NCBI RefSeq assembly: GCF_900177665.1
Contig: NZ_FXAW01000003.1
Location: forward strand, 88,655-152,654
Source of the DNA: Marivirga sericea
Lineage (GTDB): Bacteria; Bacteroidota; Bacteroidia; Cytophagales; Cyclobacteriaceae
Length of the DNA stretch: 64,000 nt
Direction: 5' to 3'
The translations under genes and the position numbers were made by a program. The notes under the pieces were generated by a model, which saw only the letters and a program-made list of their open reading frames with translations, had not been told where the DNA came from and did no database searches. Shown in pieces: positions 1 to 8,909 of this stretch (position 1 is its first letter; the number at the start of each line of letters is the position of its first letter).

Positions 1-1051
1 CTCCATCTCCCCCATCGTCATCTCCTTCGCCTCCATCATCTTCTCCTCCGTCTCCAACTCCCCCATTGTCATCCCTACAAATTACTAACTGTGAATTTAC
101 ATTTTCCCGAATCTCTTGCAATTTGAGATAGACATTATCACCAGGGCACAAAGTACTGCAACCATCCCGGTGCCCCGCAATTACTCCAAGTTCTGGGTTT
201 AAAGGATGAAACTTGGATTCAAGAACCGGTAAATCGTCCTTAAAAGCTTTCCAGCTAATTAAAGACTCTAAGCTCTCCAGCAGTTCGGATGTAGGTTCAA
301 TAGTTTCATAATTACCCATTAGGCATATGCCCATAGTATTGGAATTAGAACCACAAAAATGAGCTCCCATTACTTGATCTTGCTCTCCACCGGCAGGATC
401 TCTTCCTGCATACACTGTCCCATTGGGGGCGACTAAATAATTATAGCCTATATCCGACCAACCGTTCTCCTGTGTATGGTAAATATAAATATCCCTAACG
501 GCCTGTGTAAAATCTATAGTATTATTAGATCCGGCAGAATGATGCACAATCATGTTTCCAGTATCTGTAAAAATTCTTGTATATGAAGGTTCAGGAAGGC
601 CAACTCTCCATTCCGATTGCTGAACAACGCCACTTAGTTCGCAATCGCTACTTTGATTCATGATAGTTTTCCTGGGTGAAAAGTCGGAATATTCTCCACT
701 TCCGTTTATTAAAACAACATTTAAATCTTGAACTTCCGATGGAATATATAAGTCAATTGATTTTATAGCTTGTTCAAAATGAATTAGACTAGAATGAAAA
801 TATCCATCTGCATTATCAGAATGCAAATCGTTGTTGAAATAAATAGTATCTGCACTATTTATAAAACCAATACTACTAAAATCTCTGATTTCCTTTGATT
901 TCAGCGCAATAGCTGTGAATGAAAAATTGCTCTCCTGAATCATTCTTTGATTTGCATCATTATTCAGGGGAAATGAAGTGTGGATATTTCCTTCTTGTGC
1001 TTGTAGCTGAATACTAATTATATTAATAAATAGCGTAAATACTTTTCGCAT
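1..1051 (-). CDS. Secreted N-acetylmuramoyl-L-alanine amidase (PGRP domain), C-terminus cut by window edge
   Basis: About 350 codons are visible, reading out of the window on the left, so the stop is not seen. The protein starts MRKVFTLF with a signal peptide ending near AQ. It is a close paralogue of the next gene along almost its whole length, including the zinc and fold motifs MIVHHSAG, GWSDIGYNYLV, GHRDGCSTLCPG and MGICLMGNYET. Amidase_2/PGRP enzymes cut the bond between muramic acid and L-alanine in peptidoglycan. After the catalytic domain comes an extreme Gly/Asp/Glu linker (codons in positions 1-75), unlike the short acidic linker of its neighbour. A type IX sorting domain may follow outside the window; that is inference. 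It probably arose by tandem duplication. Confidence 0.88.
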   Translation of the reverse strand, partial: MRKVFTLFINIISIQLQAQEGNIHTSFPLNNDANQRMIQESNFSFTAIALKSKEIRDFSSIGFINSADTIYFNNDLHSDNADGYFHSSLIHFEQAIKSIDLYIPSEVQDLNVVLINGSGEYSDFSPRKTIMNQSSDCELSGVVQQSEWRVGLPEPSYTRIFTDTGNMIVHHSAGSNNTIDFTQAVRDIYIYHTQENGWSDIGYNYLVAPNGTVYAGRDPAGGEQDQVMGAHFCGSNSNTMGICLMGNYETIEPTSELLESLESLISWKAFKDDLPVLESKFHPLNPELGVIAGHRDGCSTLCPGDNVYLKLQEIRENVNSQLVICRDDNGGVGDGGEDDGGEGDDDGGDG

Positions 1052-1195
1052 ATAAGATAGTTGACTTACGGACAAATATAAATCTCTTAACGGGAAATAT
1101 ATGGAATTGAACATAAAATAAACCGAATAGGCCATCAAAATCCATTCTATGTGTTAATTCTCTATTTGCTTCTACTACCTTTTCATTTTAGTTGG

Positions 1196-1224
1196 AGAAA
1201 AATCAAAATTAAGGAGATTTTGAT
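1196..1224 (-). terminator. Putative intrinsic terminator between the two amidase genes
   Basis: ATCAAAAT and ATTTTGAT form a perfect 8-bp stem with a 7-nt loop, followed on the minus strand by TTTTTC. It lies downstream of the 1302-2585 gene and upstream of the first amidase, so the paralogues are probably separate transcripts. The stem is AT-rich, so strength is uncertain. Confidence 0.5.
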
Positions 1225-1301
1225 GATACTAGAAGGAATTTTTATCGTTGAGATACAAGTAGGACTGAGTGGCTTCCTAAATCAAAATTGAAACAACAGC
1301 A

Positions 1302-2585
1302 CTATTGAATTACAAACCGTTGAGAACTTTCATCACCATTTCTGAAGCTAGTTTGCAAAAAATAAATACCTGGTTTCAAAGTACTGGGCAGTTTTACTTC
1401 TAATTTGTTTTCGGTAAAATAAATGTTTTGCCATTTAATGCGCTTTCCTTCTTGATTAAAAATATAAATAAATCTAAGATCGTCTTTACTACCTTCTGAA
1501 ATATCCATACTAAAGGAAAAGTCGCTTTTTATAGGGTTAGGGTAAATTTTTTCACTTAGAACCGAATCAATCTCAATCACAACAATTGGCTCCTCTTCAT
1601 CCTCTCCACTACATTCTTCCAATTGTGCCTCAACGTTTACTCTAATTTGTTGTAGTCTTTTGTAAACATTCTCACCTGGACATAAAGTACTGCACCCCTC
1701 TTGATGACCTGCTATTACTCCAAGATTACTATTTAGTGGATGAGCGCTCACATCCAGTGGTGCCAAATCATCTTTAAATGCCTTCCAACTCAACACTTGC
1801 TCTAGGCTCTCTAACATTTCTGAGGGAGGTTCAACTGTTTCATAATTACCCATAAGACATATTCCCATCGTGCTGGAATTTGAGCCACAAAAATGTGCCC
1901 CTAACACTTTATCCTGATCTCCAGCTGCTGGATCCCTACCCGCATAAATGACCCCATTCGGAGCAACTAAATAGTTGTAACCTATATCTGACCAACCATT
2001 CTCTTCAGTGTGAAAAATATAAATACTGCGGACCGCTTGCGTATAGTCAGAAATATTATTCGATCCAGCAGAATGGTGAACAATCATATTTTCAGTAGTC
2101 GTAAAACTTCTAGTATAGGAAGGCTCAGGAAGGCCTGCTCGCCATTCTGATTGTTGAATTACCCCGGTTAATTCACAGTCATTGTTTTGTTCTACCTTCC
2201 CTTTCTGAAGCGAATAATCGGAATATTGCCCACTTCCATTTATGAGTACCACTTCTAGTTTTTCGTTATCTTTCACACCATATAAATCAACTGATTTTAT
2301 TGCTTGATCAAAGTGTATTAAGCTGGAATAGAAATATTGATCGCTATTATCAGAATGGAGATCATTATTGAAATAAATAGTATCGGATTCATGAATAAAA
2401 CCAATTTCACTAAAATCACTGGTCTCCTTTGATTTCAATGCAATAGCTGTAAAGGAAAAATCAACGCTTTGCGTAAACCTCTCATTTGCACCTGAATTTA
2501 AGACAAATGAAGCATGAATATTTTCCACTTGGCCATGTAATTGATTACAAAAAATAAAAATAAGTAATGTAAATACTGTTCGCAT
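1302..2585 (-). CDS. Secreted N-acetylmuramoyl-L-alanine amidase with type IX secretion C-terminal domain
   Basis: 427 residues: signal peptide (about 1-19), an unassigned N-terminal domain (20-140), a PGRP/Amidase_2 domain (about 145-320), an acidic linker (GEDEEEP, 326-333) and a C-terminal sorting domain (about 345-427) starting KIYPNPIKSDF and ending in a short basic strand. Candidate zinc ligands are His170 or His171, His294 and Cys302, matching the T7-lysozyme-type H/H/C set; Tyr203/Tyr205 sit in the conserved NYLV region. The sorting domain predicts export to the periplasm by Sec, then across the outer membrane by the type IX system. The role is probably remodelling or attack of peptidoglycan outside the cell. 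The paralogue lies directly downstream. Confidence 0.92.
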   Translation of the reverse strand: MRTVFTLLIFIFCNQLHGQVENIHASFVLNSGANERFTQSVDFSFTAIALKSKETSDFSEIGFIHESDTIYFNNDLHSDNSDQYFYSSLIHFDQAIKSVDLYGVKDNEKLEVVLINGSGQYSDYSLQKGKVEQNNDCELTGVIQQSEWRAGLPEPSYTRSFTTTENMIVHHSAGSNNISDYTQAVRSIYIFHTEENGWSDIGYNYLVAPNGVIYAGRDPAAGDQDKVLGAHFCGSNSSTMGICLMGNYETVEPPSEMLESLEQVLSWKAFKDDLAPLDVSAHPLNSNLGVIAGHQEGCSTLCPGENVYKRLQQIRVNVEAQLEECSGEDEEEPIVVIEIDSVLSEKIYPNPIKSDFSFSMDISEGSKDDLRFIYIFNQEGKRIKWQNIYFTENKLEVKLPSTLKPGIYFLQTSFRNGDESSQRFVIQ

Positions 2586-2783
2586 ATGAAATTTTAAACT
2601 TGACTATAACTATAACTGTTTTCAACGTTCAAATATTGAATGAGAGTAGAAATATAATGACCTTCTCAACTACTAGCTTAATTCACTTCAATATGAAAGC
2701 TAGGTTTATTTGAAACTTCTTATTTATTTCAATTTAACCAAATCATTTCTTTGGAAGACTTCGATTTTCTTAGAAGCCTTTTT

Positions 2784-2791
2784 TATTTTTG
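2784..2791 (+). promoter_or_regulatory. -7 promoter box of recJ
   Basis: TATTTTTG matches the Bacteroidota -7 consensus TAnnTTTG exactly and ends 4 nt before the ATG at 2796. It lies inside the longer upstream reading frame, which argues for the downstream start and for an almost leaderless mRNA. No good -33 TTTG is seen at 19-21 bp. Confidence 0.6.
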
Positions 2792-2795
2792 CCAC

Positions 2796-4505
2796 ATGCC
2801 TACAGAAAAAAAGTGGATTATAGCACCAGAACCTGAAACAACTAAAATTGAAGAATTAAGTCAAGCAATCAATATTAATTCTGTACTGTCCAAAATATTG
2901 ATTAACAGAGACATCACTTCTTTTTCTGAGGCAAAATCTTATTTCAGACCTTCTATTGAAGACTGTCACGATCCGTTCTTAATGCAAGACATGTCAACAG
3001 CAGTGAAGAGACTTACAAAAGCAATTGACAATGAGGAAGCTATTTTGGTTTATGGCGATTATGACGTGGATGGATCGACATCAGTTTCCATGATGTATAG
3101 CTTTCTAAAAAACTATACAAAAAATTTACATTACTATATTCCTGATAGATATCTAGAAGGTTATGGGATTTCAAAAAAAGGTATTGATTTTGCTGAAGAC
3201 AAGAATTGCAGTCTAATTATCTCTTTAGATTGTGGAATCAAAGCTAATGAACAAGTCAAGTATGCAAACTCAAAAAACATTGATTTTATAATCTGTGACC
3301 ATCACAATCCTGGTCAAAAAATACCTGAGGCAGTTGCTGTTTTAGATCCAAAGCGACAGGACTGCCGATATCCTTTTAAAGAACTCTCAGGATGCGGGGT
3401 TGGATTCAAACTAATTCAAGGGTTCTGTATTGAAAGGAAAATTCCTGAGCACCATGCTTTCGAATTATTAGATTTGGTAGCTATAAGTATTGCAGCAGAT
3501 ATTGTAGCTGTCACAGGTGAGAACAGAACGCTGGCATTCTATGGACTAGAAAAAATAAATTTCAACCCAAGACCGGGCATTAAAGCCCTCCTTCAAGCCT
3601 CTGGGTTGAAAGAAAAAATTACCATCTCGAATTTAGTCTTTCAGCTTGGCCCTAGAATAAATGCTGCAGGTAGAATAGACCATGCTCACTTAGCTGTAAG
3701 ATTACTAACTGCCATTCATGAGGACGAAGCTTTAATTATTGCAGATGATGTTTCCAACAAGAATAATTCAAGAAAAGACTTTGATCAAAACATCACAAGC
3801 GAAGCACTAAGCATTATTGGAGATGATACAGAACTACTAGCAGCCAGTAGTACCGTACTTTACAATAAAAATTGGCATAAGGGAGTAATAGGAATAGTAG
3901 CTTCAAGATGTATTGAGCAGCACTATCGGCCAACTATTATTATGACCGAGTCCAATGGTAAGGCTACTGGTTCAGCTAGATCAGTGGATGGATTTGACCT
4001 TTACGGTGCAATTGAGTCATGCAAAGAATATTTAGAGCAATTCGGAGGTCATAAACATGCAGCAGGACTCACGCTACCAATAGAAAATATTCCCGCTTTC
4101 TCCGCAGCCTTTGAGCAAGTTGTCAAGAATAGCATAACGGAAGATCAACTTACTGCGAAAGTGCATATTGATAGTTACATTGAAATAGATCAAATTACTG
4201 AGAAGTTTTATACTATTTTATCTCAAATGGATCCTTTTGGACCAGGGAATATGCAACCTGTTTTTGCTGCAAAAGATTTGAAAATTCTTGGAGAACCATT
4301 AATCCTCAAAGAAAAACATCTAAAACTTACGGTAAAGAACAAAAACGGAAACCAGAAAATTACTGCAATTGGTTTTGGAATGGCAGAATATAAAGCGCTT
4401 ATTATGAATTCTAATGATTTCGAACTGGCATTTACAATACAAGAAAATCATTTTAACGGTGTGAAATCTTTGCAGCTTTATTTAAAAGATATCCGCATTG
4501 AATAA
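2796..4505 (+). CDS. recJ: Single-stranded-DNA-specific exonuclease RecJ
   Basis: RecJ is the 5'-3' single-strand exonuclease of recombination and mismatch repair. The 569-residue protein has the DHH phosphoesterase core, with motif I DYDVDG (residues 88-93) and the DHH signature in ICDHHNPG (D168-H170). The DHHA1 motif GGHKHAAG follows at 417-424, and a C-terminal OB-like region (FGPGNMQPVF onward) completes it. Length is normal for the family. The frame is open 15 codons upstream, but I chose this ATG because the translated extension is not family-like and contains the promoter box. It stands alone ahead of lptB and is probably constitutive. Confidence 0.95.
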   Translation: MPTEKKWIIAPEPETTKIEELSQAININSVLSKILINRDITSFSEAKSYFRPSIEDCHDPFLMQDMSTAVKRLTKAIDNEEAILVYGDYDVDGSTSVSMMYSFLKNYTKNLHYYIPDRYLEGYGISKKGIDFAEDKNCSLIISLDCGIKANEQVKYANSKNIDFIICDHHNPGQKIPEAVAVLDPKRQDCRYPFKELSGCGVGFKLIQGFCIERKIPEHHAFELLDLVAISIAADIVAVTGENRTLAFYGLEKINFNPRPGIKALLQASGLKEKITISNLVFQLGPRINAAGRIDHAHLAVRLLTAIHEDEALIIADDVSNKNNSRKDFDQNITSEALSIIGDDTELLAASSTVLYNKNWHKGVIGIVASRCIEQHYRPTIIMTESNGKATGSARSVDGFDLYGAIESCKEYLEQFGGHKHAAGLTLPIENIPAFSAAFEQVVKNSITEDQLTAKVHIDSYIEIDQITEKFYTILSQMDPFGPGNMQPVFAAKDLKILGEPLILKEKHLKLTVKNKNGNQKITAIGFGMAEYKALIMNSNDFELAFTIQENHFNGVKSLQLYLKDIRIE

Positions 4506-4571
4506 TTATTTTCGTTAATTTGCCGTTTAGGTATGTTTGTTGCTTTATAGCATCAGAACAAAAAAATAGAA

Positions 4572-5303
4572 ATGATATTAAAAGCTGAAAATCTTGTAAA
4601 GACATATTCCAAAAGGACTGTAGTGGATCATATTTCTGTAAGCGTTGAGCAAGGAGAGATAGTAGGGCTTTTGGGACCAAATGGTGCTGGAAAAACAACC
4701 TCCTTTTATATGATAGTCGGCTTAGTAAAGCCAAATTCGGGGGAGATTTACTTAGATGATCAAAATATCACTGAATTGCCCATGTATAAAAGGGCAAAAA
4801 AGGGTGTAGGTTATTTGGCACAAGAAGCTTCGGTGTTCAGATCTTTAACGGTAGAAGAAAATTTAATGGCCGTTTTGGAAATGAGGAAAATCAGTAAAGC
4901 AGCCAAAAAAGAGAAAATGGAAAGCCTTTTGGACGAATTTAGTCTTAACCATGTGCGCAAAAACAAAGGTATGGTACTTTCAGGAGGAGAAAGAAGAAGA
5001 ACAGAAATTGCAAGAGCATTGGCCATGGATCCCAGTTTTATTTTACTTGACGAACCTTTTGCCGGTGTTGACCCCATTGCCGTAGAAGAAATTCAGACTA
5101 TAGTAGGCCGATTAAAAGAAAAAAATATTGGAATTCTGATCACTGATCACAATGTAAATGAAACGCTATCTATTACCGATAGAGCTTATTTAATGTTTGA
5201 AGGTAAGTTGCTAAAGGCTGGAACCGCAGAAGATTTAGCAAATGATGAACAAGTTCGTAGAGTATATTTAGGTAAGCACTTCGAATTAAAGAGAAAACTT
5301 TAA
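4572..5303 (+). CDS. lptB: LPS export ABC transporter ATP-binding protein LptB
   Basis: LptB powers extraction of lipopolysaccharide from the inner membrane as part of LptB2FGC. The sequence has Walker A GPNGAGKT (35-42), Q-loop Gln84 within the LptB-typical stretch [15 protein letters not shown], the signature LSGGE (136-140), Walker B FILLDEP (156-162) and an H-loop histidine in ITDHN. Length (243) is standard. The next gene, a GH3-family enzyme, begins after a 3-nt gap, so the two are very probably co-transcribed. No other lpt gene lies in the window. Confidence 0.95.
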   Translation: MILKAENLVKTYSKRTVVDHISVSVEQGEIVGLLGPNGAGKTTSFYMIVGLVKPNSGEIYLDDQNITELPMYKRAKKGVGYLAQEASVFRSLTVEENLMAVLEMRKISKAAKKEKMESLLDEFSLNHVRKNKGMVLSGGERRRTEIARALAMDPSFILLDEPFAGVDPIAVEEIQTIVGRLKEKNIGILITDHNVNETLSITDRAYLMFEGKLLKAGTAEDLANDEQVRRVYLGKHFELKRKL

Positions 5304-5306
5304 AAT

Positions 5307-6830
5307 ATGGAATTCCTCCACTCAATAATGACATGGGTTATGAAGAAAAGAATTCACGAAGTGGAGCTTTTTATGAAATACCCAAATGAAATGCAAAGTG
5401 AGGTACTTCAAAAATTGATCTACCGGGCGAGGAATACCAAATTTGGCAAAGAATATCGGTTTGATGAATTAAAAGACTTCAAGGATTACCAGGAACGAGT
5501 ACCTTTACACACTTATGAAGAAATATTCCCTTACATAGATCAGCTCCTTAAAGGAGAACAAAATATCCTTTGGCCAACTGAAATCAGATGGTTCTCCAAA
5601 TCGTCAGGCACAACTAATGACAGAAGTAAATTCATACCCGTTTCTGACGAGGCCTTGGAAGACTGCCACTTCAAAGGCGGAAAAGATTTGTTATCAATCT
5701 ATCTTAACAATAAGCCTGATTCTCGACTTTTTACGGGAAAGAATTTAAGTATAGGAGGAAGTCAGCAGGTTAATCAATTCGATAATAACTCAAATTCATT
5801 TTATGGCGATGTTTCTGCTGTAATCATGAAAAATTTACCCTTTTGGGTTCAAATAATCAGAACACCCAGTCTGGAAATTGCCTTAATGGACGAGTGGGAA
5901 GGGAAAATTGAAGCAATGGCTAATGCGACCATGAAAGAAGACGTCACTAGCCTGACTGGCGTACCGACTTGGACAGTGGTTTTATTGCAGCGAATACTCG
6001 AACTAAGTGGGAAAGACAACATCTCAGAAGTTTGGCCAAACTTAGAATTGTTTATTCACGGTGCAGTTTCATTTGTTCCTTACCAACCTCTTTTTAGAGA
6101 TTTGATCAAATCTCCAAAAATGAGCTATTTAGAAACTTATAATGCATCAGAAGGCTTTTTTGGAATTCAAGACAACAGTGACTCTGACGAAATGCTTCTG
6201 ATGCTTGATTATGGTATTTTTTATGAATTTATTCCCTTAGAAAATGCTGATCAAGATCAGCCGAAAACTATCCGTCTAGCTGACGTTGAACTTCATAAAA
6301 TTTATGAAATAGTTATAAGTACTAATGCAGGTTTATGGCGATATAGAATTGGTGATACAATTAGGTTTACCTCTTTAAATCCTTACAGAATTAAAATCAG
6401 TGGACGTACCAAGCATTTTATCAATGCATTTGGCGAAGAGTTAATGATCGAAAATGCCGAAAAAGCCATTGCTACAGCTTGCAACAAAACGGGGGTAATC
6501 ATTGATGACTTTACAGCTGCACCTAAATATTTACAACATGGAAAAAGTGGAGCACATGAGTGGGTTATTGAGTTTTCTAAAGAACCTAAGGACCTAGAGG
6601 AATTCGCTAAGATTCTTGATGACGAGATACGAAAAATAAATTCAGATTATGATGCTAAACGCTATAAAGACATAGCATTACATGGTCTCGTTATTCATAA
6701 CGTGCCACAAGGAACTTTCTACGAATGGATGCGAAAACGAGGTAAGCTAGGTGGTCAGAACAAAGTACCTCGATTGTCGAATAACAGAAAATATCTAGAT
6801 GATTTATTAGAAATGGTAGTAAAAAAATAA
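5307..6830 (+). CDS. GH3 (auxin-responsive promoter) family acyl-adenylate enzyme
   Basis: 507 residues of the GH3 superfamily, whose plant members adenylate carboxylic acids and join them to amino acids; the bacterial substrate is unknown. The ATP-binding motif SSGTTNDRSK is at 99-108, and the later conserved stretches ETYNASEGFFG, LWRYRIGDTIRF and SGRTKHFINAFGEE are all present, so the enzyme looks active. There is no signal peptide, so it should be cytoplasmic. It follows lptB by 3 nt and ends at a strong hairpin. The fixed pairing hints at envelope lipid or LPS chemistry, which is inference only. Confidence 0.88.
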   Translation: MEFLHSIMTWVMKKRIHEVELFMKYPNEMQSEVLQKLIYRARNTKFGKEYRFDELKDFKDYQERVPLHTYEEIFPYIDQLLKGEQNILWPTEIRWFSKSSGTTNDRSKFIPVSDEALEDCHFKGGKDLLSIYLNNKPDSRLFTGKNLSIGGSQQVNQFDNNSNSFYGDVSAVIMKNLPFWVQIIRTPSLEIALMDEWEGKIEAMANATMKEDVTSLTGVPTWTVVLLQRILELSGKDNISEVWPNLELFIHGAVSFVPYQPLFRDLIKSPKMSYLETYNASEGFFGIQDNSDSDEMLLMLDYGIFYEFIPLENADQDQPKTIRLADVELHKIYEIVISTNAGLWRYRIGDTIRFTSLNPYRIKISGRTKHFINAFGEELMIENAEKAIATACNKTGVIIDDFTAAPKYLQHGKSGAHEWVIEFSKEPKDLEEFAKILDDEIRKINSDYDAKRYKDIALHGLVIHNVPQGTFYEWMRKRGKLGGQNKVPRLSNNRKYLDDLLEMVVKK

Positions 6831-6859
6831 AGCACAGCTGTAATTTACAACTGTGCTTT
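6829..6859. terminator. Bidirectional terminator between GH3 gene and barrel gene
   Basis: AAAGCACAG-TGTAA and its complement make a 15-bp near-perfect inverted repeat (one G-U/mismatch position) between convergent genes, with A-run before and T-run after. It overlaps the GH3 stop codon and could end both transcripts. Confidence 0.8.
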
Positions 6860-6882
6860 AAATACTAATGAATTTTCTATCT

Positions 6883-7494
6883 TTAGAAATCAAATCCTAC
6901 AAAGAATTGCAATACAGAATTCTTTCCGTTATCTAATCCATTTCCATCAGGAGCCACATCCACTAATCCATAGTTATATCTAACCCCTGCTGTACCGCCA
7001 GTAAAATCGAAGCCGACTCCTGCAGCAACACCGTAGTCAAACGTATTAAAATTATCTCTGTCATATTCTTCCACACTGTTAATACTGCCATCTCCATCAA
7101 CATCCTTTACCTTAGCTGAAATTAAAGTGGCAATATAAGGACCACCACTAAAGTATAGGTTTTCGCCAACATGAATATTAGCAAGAACTGGAATTTCTAT
7201 ATAGGACAAATTATATCTATACTTTCCGCTTCCAGTAAAAAAACCACCATCATAATTGATTTGCGATCCTTTTAAACTGTAGTTGATTTCAGGTTGGATA
7301 CTGACCTGGTCCGAGATTCCTTTGCGGAAATAAACTCCAACAACGAAACCTGGTTTTGTATTTTCATCATTAACTTCATCAACATATAAATTAGATAAAT
7401 TTAATGATGCTCTTACACCTGTTCGGTCAGATTGAGCTTTGACTAAAAATGAACTCAATATCAAAAATGGTAACACTAAAATTATTTTATTCAT
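6883..7494 (-). CDS. PorT-like outer-membrane beta-barrel protein with EF-hand-like loop
   Basis: 203 residues with a signal peptide (about 1-20) followed by alternating amphipathic strands and a C-terminal strand ending FFVGFDF, typical of the small outer-membrane barrel (OMP_b-brl_2/PorT-like) families common in Bacteroidota. Residues 131-142 read DVDGDGSINSVE, an exact match to a DxDxDGxIxxxE calcium-binding loop, placed where an extracellular loop is expected. The specific function is unknown. It is a single gene, convergent with the GH3 gene. Confidence 0.8.
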   Translation of the reverse strand: MNKIILVLPFLILSSFLVKAQSDRTGVRASLNLSNLYVDEVNDENTKPGFVVGVYFRKGISDQVSIQPEINYSLKGSQINYDGGFFTGSGKYRYNLSYIEIPVLANIHVGENLYFSGGPYIATLISAKVKDVDGDGSINSVEEYDRDNFNTFDYGVAAGVGFDFTGGTAGVRYNYGLVDVAPDGNGLDNGKNSVLQFFVGFDF

Positions 7495-7630
7495 CTTATT
7501 AAAAAGTTTGGTTATGTCCTTTAATAGCGAATTTGATAATGATTAGTTACAAAAGAATATATTTCTTTACAGTTATCAATGTAATTTTAGCACCCCTCCC
7601 AGCTATCAAACCAACTGACTATCAATCAAA

Positions 7631-7656
7631 AAAAGCCGACCATCAGGTCAGCTTTT
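7631..7656. terminator. Hairpin terminator downstream of the redoxin gene
   Basis: AAAAGCcGACC-ATCA-GGTCaGCTTTT: an 11-bp stem with one mismatch and a 4-nt loop, with A-rich and T-rich flanks. It sits just past the stop at 7685 (minus strand) and is the likely end of the two-gene redox operon. Confidence 0.7.
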
Positions 7657-7684
7657 GATTAAAATTTAATTAAAAAAATGATTG

Positions 7685-8281
7685 CTAAGATGCCCATTTG
7701 ATTGTGCAACCTATTGCTTTGGTTTTCTTTTCTGGCACCTCCTTTTCATTTAGAACCGCATCAACTGCATCTTCTACATACTTCTTATCAGCATTTTCAG
7801 CAGACTTAGTGTTGTTGTCAATTGCTCCTATATACTTGACTTTCCTTTCTGCATTCAGAACATAAACATGTGGCGTATTTGTGGCGCCATAAGCCTTAGT
7901 GATTTCTTGAGTTTCATCGTATACGAAAGGAAACGGAAATCCCTTTTCTTCAGCCCTTTCAATCATTTTAGCGAAGGAATCCTCTGGAGATTTCACATCG
8001 TCATTTGGGTTTATAGCAATAACCGGCACTCCTTTGGCAGCGTATTTCTCATGTAGTGCAATAATTCTATCTTCATAAGCAACAGAATATGGACAAGAAT
8101 TGCATGTGAAAATAATCATGAACCCCTTAGCATCCTCATAAGAATCCAGTGACACTTTTTCTCCATCAATATTCTTGAGGGAGAAGTCCATAGCTATATC
8201 TCCAACCTCATAGCCTCCCTTTTTAAAGCTAAAAGCAAGAATAGCAATTAGCACTAACGACAATCCAATTAACTTTTTCAT
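7685..8281 (-). CDS. Exported thioredoxin-fold redoxin (AhpC/TSA-like)
   Basis: 198 residues with an N-terminal signal anchor (about 1-20) and a redoxin domain. The active-site region IIFTCNSCPYS carries Cys60 and Cys63 in a CxxC arrangement, resembling the PRX-like1 branch of AhpC/TSA proteins, where the usual form is CNHCP. The conserved cis-proline region TNTPHVYVL is present. It should act in the periplasm as a thiol-disulfide or peroxide-linked protein; the partner is unknown. The next gene upstream on the same strand, 7 nt away, is another exported thioredoxin, so the two probably form a redox operon. Confidence 0.85.
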   Translation of the reverse strand: MKKLIGLSLVLIAILAFSFKKGGYEVGDIAMDFSLKNIDGEKVSLDSYEDAKGFMIIFTCNSCPYSVAYEDRIIALHEKYAAKGVPVIAINPNDDVKSPEDSFAKMIERAEEKGFPFPFVYDETQEITKAYGATNTPHVYVLNAERKVKYIGAIDNNTKSAENADKKYVEDAVDAVLNEKEVPEKKTKAIGCTIKWAS

Positions 8282-8288
8282 AGTAGTA

Positions 8289-8777
8289 TTAATTTAGTGT
8301 TTGTAAAATTAACTCTTCCAATTCACCTTCATGAAATTCCTTTTCATAAAAATATTTATTTCCATCTTTGATAATTAAGGTAGCAGGTATTGCTCCTGAC
8401 CATTCTGGAGAGACCTTATCTATCCAAGAATTATAATCGACATCATCTATTAAATACAGTCCATCGGGATTGATCCCCTTTTTTAAAGCAAATTTCTCCG
8501 CTTTAGAAGCATTCTCTGAAAAATCAATACTCATATAAATAAAATCTACTTTTGGAAACTTTTCCTCAGCATTCACAAAATAAGGAAGCTCCTTAATACA
8601 GGGTTTGCACCATGTGGCCCAAAAGTTGATGACTTTAAGACTTTCTGTATCGGATTCCTGCATGATTCTTTCCAATTCAGGTACTTTAATGATTTTCAAT
8701 TCACCACCTTGAGCCAAGATTTCAATTGACACAAAGGATGAAACAAATAGGAAAACGGTCAGTATTTTTTTTAACAT
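8289..8777 (-). CDS. TlpA/ResA-like periplasmic thioredoxin
   Basis: 162 residues, signal peptide (about 1-22), then a compact thioredoxin fold with the catalytic motif WATWCKPC (Cys57, Cys60) and a cis-proline in SGAIPATLII. TlpA/ResA proteins reduce disulfides in exported proteins, often apocytochromes. It is the first gene of a two-gene minus-strand unit with the redoxin 7 nt downstream. No cytochrome maturation gene is nearby, so the client is unknown. Confidence 0.88.
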   Translation of the reverse strand: MLKKILTVFLFVSSFVSIEILAQGGELKIIKVPELERIMQESDTESLKVINFWATWCKPCIKELPYFVNAEEKFPKVDFIYMSIDFSENASKAEKFALKKGINPDGLYLIDDVDYNSWIDKVSPEWSGAIPATLIIKDGNKYFYEKEFHEGELEELILQTLN

Positions 8778-8909
8778 AGCAACTTTCTAACGGATAATAT
8801 TCTAAATGGTTGATAGAGAAGACCCTATACAATGAGCCGATTTTATAGTTTTTACCTTTATCAATTTTTGACTTCAATAATTGCAGTCATTGGAGATCTA
8901 AATAATGCG

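Noticed and set aside
1-75. Repeated GGNGAN-type codons as a possible satellite or CRISPR
   Set aside because: They translate in frame as the Gly/Asp/Glu linker of the left amidase; no unit of fixed length with spacers.
2751-2795. 15-codon N-terminal extension of recJ
   Set aside because: It spans a perfect -7 box and does not look like RecJ; the ATG at 2796 is better.
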